Part shown: piece by piece, positions 14,842 to 22,774 of the stretch
Layout of the letters: each line of letters opens with the position of its first letter
How positions within the stretch are numbered: position 1 is the first letter of the stretch
NCBI GenBank assembly: GCA_964529855.1
Contig: CAZGZU010000004.1
Span: 1-31,581, forward strand
Direction: 5' to 3'
Length of the DNA stretch: 31,581 nt
Source of the DNA: CAZGZU01 sp964529855
Lineage (GTDB): Bacteria > Patescibacteriota > Minisyncoccia > Portnoybacterales > UBA2143
Notes under the pieces: model-generated
Database searches by the model: none
Seen by the model: only the letters and a program-made list of their open reading frames with translations
Told to the model about the DNA's origin: nothing
Made by a program: the position numbers and the translations under genes

Positions 14842-14902
14842 CTGAGCTTGTCGAAGACGTAATCTTATTTTTAACCAAAATTTTATCCTTCAACAAGCTC
14901 AG
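14842..14902. repeat. Inverted repeat of the CTGAGCTTGTCGAAG type
   Basis: CTGAGCTTGTCGAAG (14842-14856) and CTTCAACAAGCTCAG (14888-14902) are inverted copies with one mismatch around a 31-base AT-rich centre. Very similar palindromes (CTTCGACAAGCTCAGG) are dispersed in many unrelated bacterial genomes, from general knowledge. It lies between the S-layer terminator and the TPR gene. Confidence 0.8.
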
Positions 14903-14933
14903 GAAATAAAATTTTGTCTATTCTTTGGTATTT

Positions 14934-15620
14934 ATGAAAATCTTTCAAGGGACTTGGAGTAAAATTTTATTGTTTCTAATCGCCTTGCTCATCATTATTG
15001 GAGCAATGTTTTATTTTTGGTCAGCCAGAGAGAATGATTCCGGTCTCATTTCCGAAGAAGACCTCTTCAATATCCAGCCGCCGGCTGATTTTGACAAAGA
15101 TGAGCTGGCCAGGGTTAATGAAAAATTAGCCGATTTGAAAAAAATGTATCAGAGAGACAAAGAAGATACTAATTTTTGGATTGGCTTGGGCAATCTGAAA
15201 AATCTTGTCGGAGATTATCAGGGAGCCATTGTTGCTTATCAGAAATGTCTGGAAATCAATCCTTTAAACATTGTCGCCAACGTTAACATAGCTGATGTTT
15301 ACGAGAAAAAATTAAAGGACTTTGCCCAGGCAGAGGAATATTACAAAAGAGCCATTGATAACTATTTTAATAATCCGGATTTATATAATCGGCTGGCCCG
15401 GCTTTATTATTTGAAAATGGACCGACCGGCTGACGCTGAACAAACTTTTTTGCTGGGCTTGCAAAAGACCAATAATTATCCGGATTTATTGGTCAGTTTG
15501 ATAAATTTTTACGAGCAACAAAACAGGACCGAAGATAAAATCAAATACATTAAAATTTTATTGGAACTTTATCCTGATAATCAGCTTTATCAGGAAAAAT
15601 ACTCAAAGTTTATTGAATAA
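14934..15620 (+). CDS. Membrane-anchored TPR protein, 228 aa
   Basis: One N-terminal membrane segment (about residues 10-28, ILLFLIALLIIIGAMFYFW), a linker, then about four tetratricopeptide repeats (about 70-225). Examples are FWIGLGNLKNLVGDYQGAIV, YQKCLEINPLNIVANVNIAD and AEEYYKRAIDNYFNNPDLYN. TPRs act as protein-protein scaffolds, here probably on the outer face of the membrane. The ATG at 14934 is preferred over an upstream in-frame TTG (14925). No SD site is visible. The two following genes also end in TPRs, and together they may form a complex acting on surface polymer assembly. Confidence 0.85.
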   Translation: MKIFQGTWSKILLFLIALLIIIGAMFYFWSARENDSGLISEEDLFNIQPPADFDKDELARVNEKLADLKKMYQRDKEDTNFWIGLGNLKNLVGDYQGAIVAYQKCLEINPLNIVANVNIADVYEKKLKDFAQAEEYYKRAIDNYFNNPDLYNRLARLYYLKMDRPADAEQTFLLGLQKTNNYPDLLVSLINFYEQQNRTEDKIKYIKILLELYPDNQLYQEKYSKFIE

Positions 15621-15649
15621 TAGGTTTGATGAGAAATCCCGTTTGATTC

Positions 15650-15788
15650 TCCACGGGGTTGCCGCGCTCGCCTAACGGCTCGCTCGCAATGACACAACTT
15701 CATCTTCCACGGGATTGCTTCGTCGTCGCCTAAGGCGACTCCTCGCAATGACACGATACCTTGCCTCAGGCGGGTCCTCGCAATGACG
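15650..15788. repeat. Tandem repeats ending CTCGCAATGACAC
   Basis: Three related units: 15650-15695 and 15706-15754 share TCCACGGGRTTGC at the start and CTCGCAATGACAC at the end. A shorter third unit (15757-15788) ends TCCTCGCAATGACG. The interior of each differs but contains a small dyad, such as GTCGCC-TAA-GGCGAC in the second. Sequences of this kind are dispersed in many bacterial genomes (general knowledge). The block fills the gap before the O-antigen-ligase-like gene, ending 7 bases before its ATG. Confidence 0.85.
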
Positions 15789-15795
15789 AAATAAT

Positions 15796-17961
15796 ATGTT
15801 TTACAGAATACTTGAAAAAATATTGATTTTCGGCTTGCCCATCGGTTTGGCGGTGCCGTTGCTGATGGAAAAGCATTTTTTGTTTCCTTTTATTACGGTC
15901 AAGACGTATTTTTTTTATATTTTAACAGATATCCTTTTTGCTTGTTATCTTCTGCTCCTGACCAGAAAAGCTCTTTATCCGCCGAAAAGCAAGTTATGCT
16001 ATTTCTTATTCGGACTGATTGCCCTTCGTTTTATTCTGGACTTATTGGGAATTAATTTTGTCAGAAGTTTTTGGGGCAATTACGAAAGAATGATGGGGCT
16101 GTATACTTGGCTCCATGTTTTAATTTATTTGTGGATGCTTTTGAGTATTTATAGTGTTCGGCAGAGGTATCTGAAATTATTTGATTTCAGTGTATTCGTC
16201 GGTTTATTGGTCAGTATCTACGGTATTCTTCAGAAATTCGGCTTGTATTTCTGGGTTGTCTTGGAAACAGGCGATGTGCGCGTCTATTCCACCCTGGGCA
16301 ACGCCGCTTTTTTGGCCGGTTATTTATTAGTCAATACATTTTTTGCTTTGTATCTGTTTTTTAGAAAGAAGAATTTGAATTGGCGGATATTTTATCTGGT
16401 AGTGATGGCCATGAATTTATTTGTTCTGTTTTCCACGGCTACCAGAGGAGCTTTGGCCGGTCTTTTTGCGGCTGTTCTGGCAATGTTTTTGTTCGCTTTG
16501 ATATTTTACAGGAGTAAAAGAGTTAAGCTGGTTTCCGGCCTGGTCTTGCTGCTGGTAATTTTAAGCGGTTTTTCCATTTTTGCCTTAAAAGATACCTGGC
16601 TGGTAAAAAACAACCTGGCTCTCCGCCGGATTAGTCAAATCAGCTTGGAAGACCTGACGGTTAAATCAAGATTGTTGCTATGGAAAATGAGCTGGCGTGC
16701 CTCCCAGGACAGATTTTTGGTTGGTTATGGCGATAATAACCTGATTGTTCCTTTGGACAGATATCATGATTTTGAATTGGAGCAGGATTGGTTTGACAGC
16801 TCGCATAACCAGTTTTTTGATGAACTACTGGCCCACGGCATTATTGGTTTGACAGCTTATCTCTTGTTCTTATTTTTCATCCTCAAAATAATCATCAGGG
16901 AGAAAGGCAAAGATTTTTGGCTGGCTCTGACATTTTTGGGATTATTAACCGCCTATCTGGTCCAGAATCTGTTTCTTTTTGACACCTTGAGCATCGTCTT
17001 ATTATTTATTCTGTTTTTGGGATTTTTGTGCTTAAGAGAAGAGGTTGAAGGAGGAACAATAGTCAATAAAACCTTGCCCGGTTTTATAACCAAAGTTTTT
17101 GTAGTGGCTATTTTAGTCCTGGCCGGCTTTATTTATGCTCATACCATTCCCCCTTTGGTTAAGGTGGTGGTTGGCCAGCGATACATTAAGATTGACATAG
17201 ACAAAACAACCAGCATGTTCAGGGAAGCCGAAGAGCAGACCTGGTTCGGCTATGGTAATCTGGCTCCTTTAATGGCTGAAAATGCCTTGATGGTTTTGGA
17301 ACAGTCAGAGAATTATGATACCAATCAACTGGCCAGATATATGTCAGTGCTTGTTGATACTTACGAGAAAGCCATCGTTAGTTCAAATAATTATTCCAAG
17401 TTTTATATTAATCTGGCCAAGCTCTATCAATCAGCCCGTTCAATTAGCCCGAATTTTCTTGACCAATCCATTAATTTATTAGAGCAGACCCTGAAATATT
17501 CTCCTAACAGGATTGACATATATTATGCTTTAGCTCAGGCCTATTTTTACCAGGATGACATTGTTTCAGCCGAAAACGTTCTTAAAGAGGCCTTAAAATT
17601 AAACATTCGTCCGAGCGAGGTTTATTTAAATCTGGCTGAGATTCAGTTTAGAAAAGGTAAACCGACCGATGCTTTTGAAAGTTTGGCCATAGCTGAGGAA
17701 CAATTTAACAGGAAGCCGAATTTTGAGAAATGGGAGAAATTCGCTCAAATCTTAGTGAGCCGAGGAAGATGGTCAGACGTTTTAAAAGTTTTTTTTGAGA
17801 TAGATAAATTAAGGCCAAACGATGTCAATACCTATTCTAATATTGCCTTGACTTACAAAAACATGGGCAATACAGCAAAAGCCAGAGAATATGCTTTAAA
17901 AATCCTGGAAATAGATCCGAGTATGAAGGAAACAGTAGAGGCGTTTTTGGAGGGTTTGTAA
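15796..17961 (+). CDS. O-antigen ligase/polymerase-like (Wzy_C) membrane protein with TPR tail
   Basis: A 721-aa protein of the O-antigen ligase family. Residues 1 to about 450 hold about twelve membrane segments. The characteristic pieces are FSTATRGALAGLFAAVLA (about 215), WKMSWRASQDRFLVGYGDNN (about 296-315) and the large loop ending WFDSSHNQFFDELLAHGIIG (about 332-351), where the conserved His and Asn lie. The cytoplasmic or external C-terminal 250 residues are TPR repeats (SPNRIDIYYALAQAYFYQDD, RPNDVNTYSNIALTYKNMGN). The enzyme would join or polymerise lipid-linked glycan, perhaps onto a surface protein. The ATG follows the CTCGCAATGAC repeat by 7 bases; there is no SD site. It is a paralogue of the next gene. 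Confidence 0.88.
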   Translation: MFYRILEKILIFGLPIGLAVPLLMEKHFLFPFITVKTYFFYILTDILFACYLLLLTRKALYPPKSKLCYFLFGLIALRFILDLLGINFVRSFWGNYERMMGLYTWLHVLIYLWMLLSIYSVRQRYLKLFDFSVFVGLLVSIYGILQKFGLYFWVVLETGDVRVYSTLGNAAFLAGYLLVNTFFALYLFFRKKNLNWRIFYLVVMAMNLFVLFSTATRGALAGLFAAVLAMFLFALIFYRSKRVKLVSGLVLLLVILSGFSIFALKDTWLVKNNLALRRISQISLEDLTVKSRLLLWKMSWRASQDRFLVGYGDNNLIVPLDRYHDFELEQDWFDSSHNQFFDELLAHGIIGLTAYLLFLFFILKIIIREKGKDFWLALTFLGLLTAYLVQNLFLFDTLSIVLLFILFLGFLCLREEVEGGTIVNKTLPGFITKVFVVAILVLAGFIYAHTIPPLVKVVVGQRYIKIDIDKTTSMFREAEEQTWFGYGNLAPLMAENALMVLEQSENYDTNQLARYMSVLVDTYEKAIVSSNNYSKFYINLAKLYQSARSISPNFLDQSINLLEQTLKYSPNRIDIYYALAQAYFYQDDIVSAENVLKEALKLNIRPSEVYLNLAEIQFRKGKPTDAFESLAIAEEQFNRKPNFEKWEKFAQILVSRGRWSDVLKVFFEIDKLRPNDVNTYSNIALTYKNMGNTAKAREYALKILEIDPSMKETVEAFLEGL

Positions 17962-17982
17962 TACAGAGGTTTGATGGCAGAT

Positions 17983-18112
17983 CAAGGCCCGGCCTCAAAA
18001 CCTACGGCCTAAATTAAGGTTCGGTCTCTCGAATACGACCTTGCCTGCGGCAAGATCGTAGTTCTTGAGGCCAAACCTTAGGAAAGACCGTATGTTTTGA
18101 GGCCGGGCCTTG
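17983..18112 (+). mobile_element. MITE-like palindromic element B (130 bp)
   Basis: The terminal inverted repeats are about 28 bp. The left end is CAAGGCCCGGCCTCAAAACC..., and the right end (18085-18112) is its complement with about three mismatches, finishing GGGCCTTG. The centre carries the hairpin ACGACCTTGCC-TGC-GGCAAGATCGT (18037-18061). It is the same element as A (2893-3071) in the opposite orientation but lacks A's extra inner inverted repeat. The final TTG (18110-18112) is in frame with the next gene and has GAGG 7 bases before it. Confidence 0.85.
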
Positions 18113-18121
18113 AAAAAAGAC

Positions 18122-20437
18122 ATGGAAAAATTCTTAAAATACATTATCTGGGTTGGGTTAGTGGGTATTTGTTTTATCCCTTTGATTGTCAAAGGCACTT
18201 ATTTTTTCCCTTATATCGTGCCCAAGACCCTGGTTTTCAGAATTGTTGTAGAAATAATTTTTTTGGCTTTTCTGGCCCTGGCGGTTATTAAAAAAGAATA
18301 CAGGCCAAAATTTAATTTAGTTTTGGTCTTGTTTTTGTTGTACATAGCAGTTGTCTTTGTTTCTTCTCTTTTAGGCAGTAATTTTTATTATAGTTTTTGG
18401 AGTAATAATGAAAGAAGCGAGGGTTTACTTTTATTATTGCATCTTTTTCTTTTTTTGGTCGTCCTGACCGGCTTTCTTCACCGGCTTAAGGACTGGCTGA
18501 TTGTTTTTGAGTTCTTTTTTGTCAGCGGTCTGCTGGTTTGTCTGATGGCTTTGGGGCAGTATTTTGATTTGAGCCAATATGTATCCCTTAAATGGCAATG
18601 GTTATTGGAGTCAAGCGGCGGCACCAGGCTGGCTTCCACGATTGGTAATGCCGGTTACGTGGCCGGCTATTTGATTTTTAATATTTTCTTCGGGCTGTTT
18701 TTATTGTTTTTCAGAAAGAATAAATATCTTCGCTGGTATTATATTTCAGGCATTCTTTTGCAAATATTCGTCGTTTTGAATACCTTAAGCCGGGGCGGCA
18801 TTCTGGCCCTGGCCTTATCTCTGATTGCTTTTATCGGTTACATGGCTTTTGGTTATTTAAAAAGCAATAAACTGGTCAGGAATACGGGAATTATCATATT
18901 GTTGCTGGGAATAATCCTGGCTGGTTCAGTATTTTTTAACCGGCAGGCGGCTTGGGTAAAAAACAATCCTGTTTTGGGAAGGATAGCCAGTATTTCTACT
19001 AAGGCGGTTACTGCCCAGAATCGTCTGATGACCTGGCAGGCCTCTTATCAGGGATTCAAGGAAAAGCCGCTTTTGGGTTATGGTTATGAGAATTTTTATC
19101 AGGTTATTGACAAGTATTTTAATCCCCAGATTTACCGTCACGTCGGTTCAGTGGTCTGGTTTGACCGGGCTCATAATTTTTTTCTTGACCGGCTGATTAC
19201 CGGCGGCCTGATTGGTTGGTTTCTTTATCTGTTTTTGTTACTTCTGCCCCTCTGGTATCTCTGGATATTTTTCCGCCAGAACAAAACAGCCAGCGGTTAT
19301 TTAATCCCCATTATTTTTACTTTGGTTATGCTGGCTTATTTTATCCAGGCCTTTTTTATCTTTGAGGCCCTGGTAACCTATATTCCTTTGTTCCTGGTCC
19401 TGGGCTTTCTTTCCCGTTTCTCACCCAGTTGGCCGGGAAAATTCTGTCAATCAAAAAAAACCTGGCTGGTTTTATTGATTATTAGCATAGTTGGTTTTTT
19501 GCCGATTTTAATCATCGCTAACCTTAAACCAGCTGCAGTCAATAAAGAATTAATCAGGGCAATGATTAAAGCATGCAATGGAGAATGTCAAGAGGCCTAT
19601 GATCAGTTTATTAAGGTTATTGAAAAAGGAGCTTTTAATAATCAGGAATATCGAGTGCAATTTAGTAAAATTGTGTTTCCTCAGCCGGGAGATCAGGCGG
19701 GAACATCGTTTTGTAAACCTTGTGAGCTTGATGAAAATTGGCAAAGCACAGCAGCCGTCAAAGTAGAAGAGGAGTTTGATAAGCAGATACAAGAAAAGCC
19801 GGATAGCGCCCGTAATTACGTGATTTTTATGAGATTTTTGAACAGGAGTTATGTCTTTGACCCTAACCGTTTGAATAAGTCACTGGCTTTAGGTAAGAAG
19901 GCGCTTGAATTAAGTCCTACCCGGCCGCAAATATATTATGAAACTGCTTATAGTCAGGTCTATTTGGGCAACTATTATCAATCTGCCGGACAAACAGAAA
20001 CAGCCCAGACGTTTTTTGACCAGTCAATCGCCAGTATGCAGAAAGCGATTGATTTAAATGACCGGGTAGTGGAATCCTACGTTAATATGGTTATGCTTCT
20101 TTTGGTATCTGACCGAGGCGAACAAGTGCAATTTTATTTGGATAAGATGGATGAAAAAGGCCTTGATTATCATCTGAAAAATCGTTTAGCCCTGATGGCT
20201 AATGGAGCGTTTCGTTCGGAAAATTATCAATGGGCCAGGAGATTTTACGAGGAGTTAATTGAACTTTATCCAAAGGAACCAGATTATTGGTTTGATTTGG
20301 CTAAAACGTATGCTTATTTAGGACAGAGAGAGCAGGCCATTGAGACAGCCGGGAAAGTTAAAGAATTTGGCGGAGAATACGTTGAACAGGCCGAGTCATT
20401 GATTCAGGATATTTTGGCCGGCATCTTTGAAAGATAA
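18122..20437 (+). CDS. O-antigen ligase/polymerase-like (Wzy_C) protein with TPR tail, second copy
   Basis: A 771-aa paralogue of the previous gene with the same layout. It has about twelve membrane segments (residues 1 to about 460), NTLSRGGILALALSLIAF, TWQASYQGFKEKPLLGYGYEN, and the loop WFDRAHNFFLDRLITGGLIG with the family His-Asn pair. After a cysteine-containing stretch (KACNGECQEAYDQF) comes a TPR region (about 540-770). The ATG at 18122 is chosen; an in-frame TTG at 18110 inside repeat element B adds four residues and has a GAGG at good SD spacing, so initiation from the repeat is possible. Its 3' end overlaps the leftward glycosyltransferase by 34 bases. Two diverged copies suggest different glycan donors or acceptors. 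Confidence 0.87.
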   Translation: MEKFLKYIIWVGLVGICFIPLIVKGTYFFPYIVPKTLVFRIVVEIIFLAFLALAVIKKEYRPKFNLVLVLFLLYIAVVFVSSLLGSNFYYSFWSNNERSEGLLLLLHLFLFLVVLTGFLHRLKDWLIVFEFFFVSGLLVCLMALGQYFDLSQYVSLKWQWLLESSGGTRLASTIGNAGYVAGYLIFNIFFGLFLLFFRKNKYLRWYYISGILLQIFVVLNTLSRGGILALALSLIAFIGYMAFGYLKSNKLVRNTGIIILLLGIILAGSVFFNRQAAWVKNNPVLGRIASISTKAVTAQNRLMTWQASYQGFKEKPLLGYGYENFYQVIDKYFNPQIYRHVGSVVWFDRAHNFFLDRLITGGLIGWFLYLFLLLLPLWYLWIFFRQNKTASGYLIPIIFTLVMLAYFIQAFFIFEALVTYIPLFLVLGFLSRFSPSWPGKFCQSKKTWLVLLIISIVGFLPILIIANLKPAAVNKELIRAMIKACNGECQEAYDQFIKVIEKGAFNNQEYRVQFSKIVFPQPGDQAGTSFCKPCELDENWQSTAAVKVEEEFDKQIQEKPDSARNYVIFMRFLNRSYVFDPNRLNKSLALGKKALELSPTRPQIYYETAYSQVYLGNYYQSAGQTETAQTFFDQSIASMQKAIDLNDRVVESYVNMVMLLLVSDRGEQVQFYLDKMDEKGLDYHLKNRLALMANGAFRSENYQWARRFYEELIELYPKEPDYWFDLAKTYAYLGQREQAIETAGKVKEFGGEYVEQAESLIQDILAGIFER

Positions 20438-21585
20438 ACGTTTTTTGTCTGTTCAACCATTTTTTCCAGGCTGAATTCTTCGTTTACTCTTTGTTCGGCT
20501 CGTTGGGTCATTCGTTGGCCTTTTTTTGGACTATTTATTAAATAGAGAATTTTCTCAGCCAATTGTCGGCTGTTTTTTGATGGAATTAACAGACCGCAAT
20601 CTTTTTTAATCATTTCCGGAATGCCGCCGACCCTGGTGGCAATAATCGGCACTTGAGCAGCCATGGCTTCTAAAATTGTATAAGGCAGTCCTTCTTTAAC
20701 TGAAGGGAGAACAAAAATGTCAAAGGCCTTTAAATAAGAAGCGGCTTCGGGAATGAATTCAATCAGATGGACGTTTTTAAGATTGTGTTTTTTAACATAG
20801 TCATATATTTTCTCTTTGTCCGGATTTTCACCACTGCCAATTAAGACAAGGGCAAATGATTCTTTTATTCTTTTAGCCGCTTTCAGAAGATAAAAAAGCC
20901 CTTTGTTTTTGGTCCATTCGGCAATTGTTCCGATAACCAAAGAAGAGGTCTGGCCAAGCAGTTTCTGTTGGGCCTGTTCTCGCGACAGAAAAGAAATTGC
21001 CTTGATGTCAATACCATTATGGATGCTTATCAGCTTATCAGCCGGCGCTATTTTATTTTGAACAGCCAGATGGCGGTCATAATCAGACACACAGATTATT
21101 TTATCGTAAAAGAGGACAGTTAATTTGCTGAAAAACTTAATCAGCCGGATTTGCCATCGGGGTCTGTCTTCGGTCAAAGCCCAGCCATGGGCGGTGAAGA
21201 CAAGACAGAGTTTTTGACCGGATAAGATTTTGTAGAGCCAGCCGGCCACTCCGGCAATACCCCCGGCTTTGGAGCTGTTAGTATGAATAATGTCCGGCTT
21301 TAATTGAAAAATCAAACTCAAGACCTCAAAAAAACTGAAGATTTCTTTAAAGATATGGATATTGCGCTGAAAATTATAGATTTCAAAATAGGGGATATTT
21401 TTTTCTTTAATTTTCCGGGCCAATCTGTTTTGCCCACCAGCCGCTACAGACACTTCAAATTCATCGGAAAGATTAGTCGCCAAATCAAAAACATACTTGG
21501 CTGCGCCAGCCCAGACCGATTTGGTAATAATGTATAAAATCCGCCTTTGCCGAGGCCTCGGCGGGTAAGTTGATTTTTTAGCCAT
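20404..21585 (-). CDS. GT4-family glycosyltransferase
   Basis: A 393-aa retaining GT-B glycosyltransferase of the GT4 family. The N-terminal acceptor domain starts RRILYIITKSVWAGAAKYVFDL. A middle VFTAHGWALTEDRPRW and the linker ISIHNGIDIKAI follow. The donor domain has VIGTIAEWTKNKGLFYLLKA, LVLIGSGENPDKEKI and the EX7E-type motif KEGLPYTILEAMAAQVPIIATRVGGIPEM. It would add a sugar to a lipid-linked glycan at the cytoplasmic face of the membrane. It is the only gene of this cluster read leftward. It overlaps its upstream convergent neighbour by 34 bases and shares a 22-base divergent start region with the next glycosyltransferase. It has no SD site and is predicted to be translated from a leaderless mRNA. 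The N-terminus (AKKSTYPPRPRQRR) is basic. Confidence 0.92.
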   Translation of the reverse strand: MAKKSTYPPRPRQRRILYIITKSVWAGAAKYVFDLATNLSDEFEVSVAAGGQNRLARKIKEKNIPYFEIYNFQRNIHIFKEIFSFFEVLSLIFQLKPDIIHTNSSKAGGIAGVAGWLYKILSGQKLCLVFTAHGWALTEDRPRWQIRLIKFFSKLTVLFYDKIICVSDYDRHLAVQNKIAPADKLISIHNGIDIKAISFLSREQAQQKLLGQTSSLVIGTIAEWTKNKGLFYLLKAAKRIKESFALVLIGSGENPDKEKIYDYVKKHNLKNVHLIEFIPEAASYLKAFDIFVLPSVKEGLPYTILEAMAAQVPIIATRVGGIPEMIKKDCGLLIPSKNSRQLAEKILYLINSPKKGQRMTQRAEQRVNEEFSLEKMVEQTKNVYLSKMPAKIS

Positions 21586-21598
21586 TTTATAGTATATT
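21570..21598 (+). promoter_or_regulatory. Rightward promoter of the glycan operon
   Basis: TTGATT (21570-21575), a 17-base spacer, then TATATT (21593-21598). Transcription would begin about 21605-21608, at or next to the ATG at 21608, so the mRNA is probably leaderless. The -35 lies inside the coding start of the leftward gene. Confidence 0.65.
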
Positions 21599-21622
21599 AG
21601 ACCATATATGGCTAATAATCAA
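21594..21622 (-). promoter_or_regulatory. Leftward promoter overlapping the rightward one
   Basis: On the minus strand, TTGATT (complement of 21617-21622), a 17-base spacer, then TAATAT (complement of 21594-21599). Its -10 overlaps the opposing -10 by five bases. The predicted start lies within about 2 bases of the leftward ATG. Confidence 0.6.
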
Positions 21623-22774
21623 GCCAAAGTTTTGATTTTCTCAACTGCCTATTTGCCTCTTGTGGGGGGAGCTGAAATAGCCGTTAAAGAAATTACTGAC
21701 CGCCTTGACGATTTTGAGTTTGATTTAATTACTGCCAGAATTAAATTGGCCTTGCCCGGATTTGAAAAGCAGGGCCGTCTTAATATTTACCGGGTCGGTT
21801 TGGGCTGGGGCAGTTTGGATAAATTTTTAATGCCGATTCTCGGTCTGTTAAAAGCCGGCCAGTTAAACAAGAAAAGGAATTATCAGTTGATTTGGTCAAT
21901 TATGGCCAGTCAGGCTGGAGTGGCCGCTTCTTTTTTTAAGATTTTTCACCCGGCTAAAAAAATGCTTTTGACTCTTCAGGAAGGAGATTTGGAAGAGCAT
22001 TTGAAAAGATACGTTCTGGGCATCGGGTTTTTGTATAAGCTTTTAATCAGGCCCTGGCATCTTTTGCCTTTTAGGCAGGCTGACTATATTACGGCTATCA
22101 GCAGTGTTCTGAAAAAGCGGGCCCAGGATAATAAGGTCAAGGCGCCCATTGAAACAATCCCTAACGGAGTAGACCTGGAGAAATTCAGGCCCGGCTTTAA
22201 TCCCTTGAAATTAAAGAAAGAATTAGGTATCCGGTCAGGCGAAAAAGTCATTGTTACGGTTTCCCGTTTGGTTAAGAAAAATGCGGTTGACGATTTGATC
22301 AGAGCCGGTCAGCATCTGGATTTTCCCTTTAAGATTTTAATTGTTGGCAGCGGTCCTGATGAAAAAAAACTAAAAAGATTGCTCAGGGAATTGAGTATTG
22401 AAGATAAAGTTTTGTTCCTGGGTTCAATTAAACACAGCATTCTGCGTGAATACATTTCGCTGGCTGATGTTTTTGTCCGGCCTTCCTTGTCAGAGGGTCT
22501 GGGCAACGTATTTTTAGAAGCCATGGCTACTGGCGTGCCAATTGTCGGCACCAGAGTAGGCGGCATTCCTGATTTTCTAAAAGACAGAAAGACCGGCTTG
22601 TTTTGTCAGAAGAGGAATCCGCAAAGCATTGCCCAAAAGATAAAGGAGATTCTGGAGGACGATGAATTGAGAAAATCCCTGGTTGACAACGGATTAGAGT
22701 TGATTAGAAGCGGTCCATATAATTGGCATAATATTGCTTTAAAAATGAGCATGGTTTATAAGAAGCTATTATGA
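21608..22774 (+). CDS. GT4-family glycosyltransferase
   Basis: A 388-aa GT-B glycosyltransferase. The N-terminus has FSTAYLPLVGGAEIAVKEIT, the GGAE glycine-rich loop typical of GT4. Hinge: ETIPNGVDLEKFRPGFNP. Donor domain: VTVSRLVKKNAVDDLIRAG, FKILIVGSGPDEKKLKRLLR and the EX7E motif SEGLGNVFLEAMATGVPIVGTRVGGIPDF. The start codon lies within a palindromic divergent promoter and has no SD site, fitting leaderless translation. It is the first gene of a rightward run in which the next ATG overlaps its stop (ATGA), indicating an operon with coupled translation. Confidence 0.92.
   Translation: MANNQAKVLIFSTAYLPLVGGAEIAVKEITDRLDDFEFDLITARIKLALPGFEKQGRLNIYRVGLGWGSLDKFLMPILGLLKAGQLNKKRNYQLIWSIMASQAGVAASFFKIFHPAKKMLLTLQEGDLEEHLKRYVLGIGFLYKLLIRPWHLLPFRQADYITAISSVLKKRAQDNKVKAPIETIPNGVDLEKFRPGFNPLKLKKELGIRSGEKVIVTVSRLVKKNAVDDLIRAGQHLDFPFKILIVGSGPDEKKLKRLLRELSIEDKVLFLGSIKHSILREYISLADVFVRPSLSEGLGNVFLEAMATGVPIVGTRVGGIPDFLKDRKTGLFCQKRNPQSIAQKIKEILEDDELRKSLVDNGLELIRSGPYNWHNIALKMSMVYKKLL

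Noticed and set aside
15650..15788. CRISPR array
   Set aside because: The repeated edges enclose variants of one hairpin rather than unique spacers, there are only three units of uneven length, and no cas gene is present.
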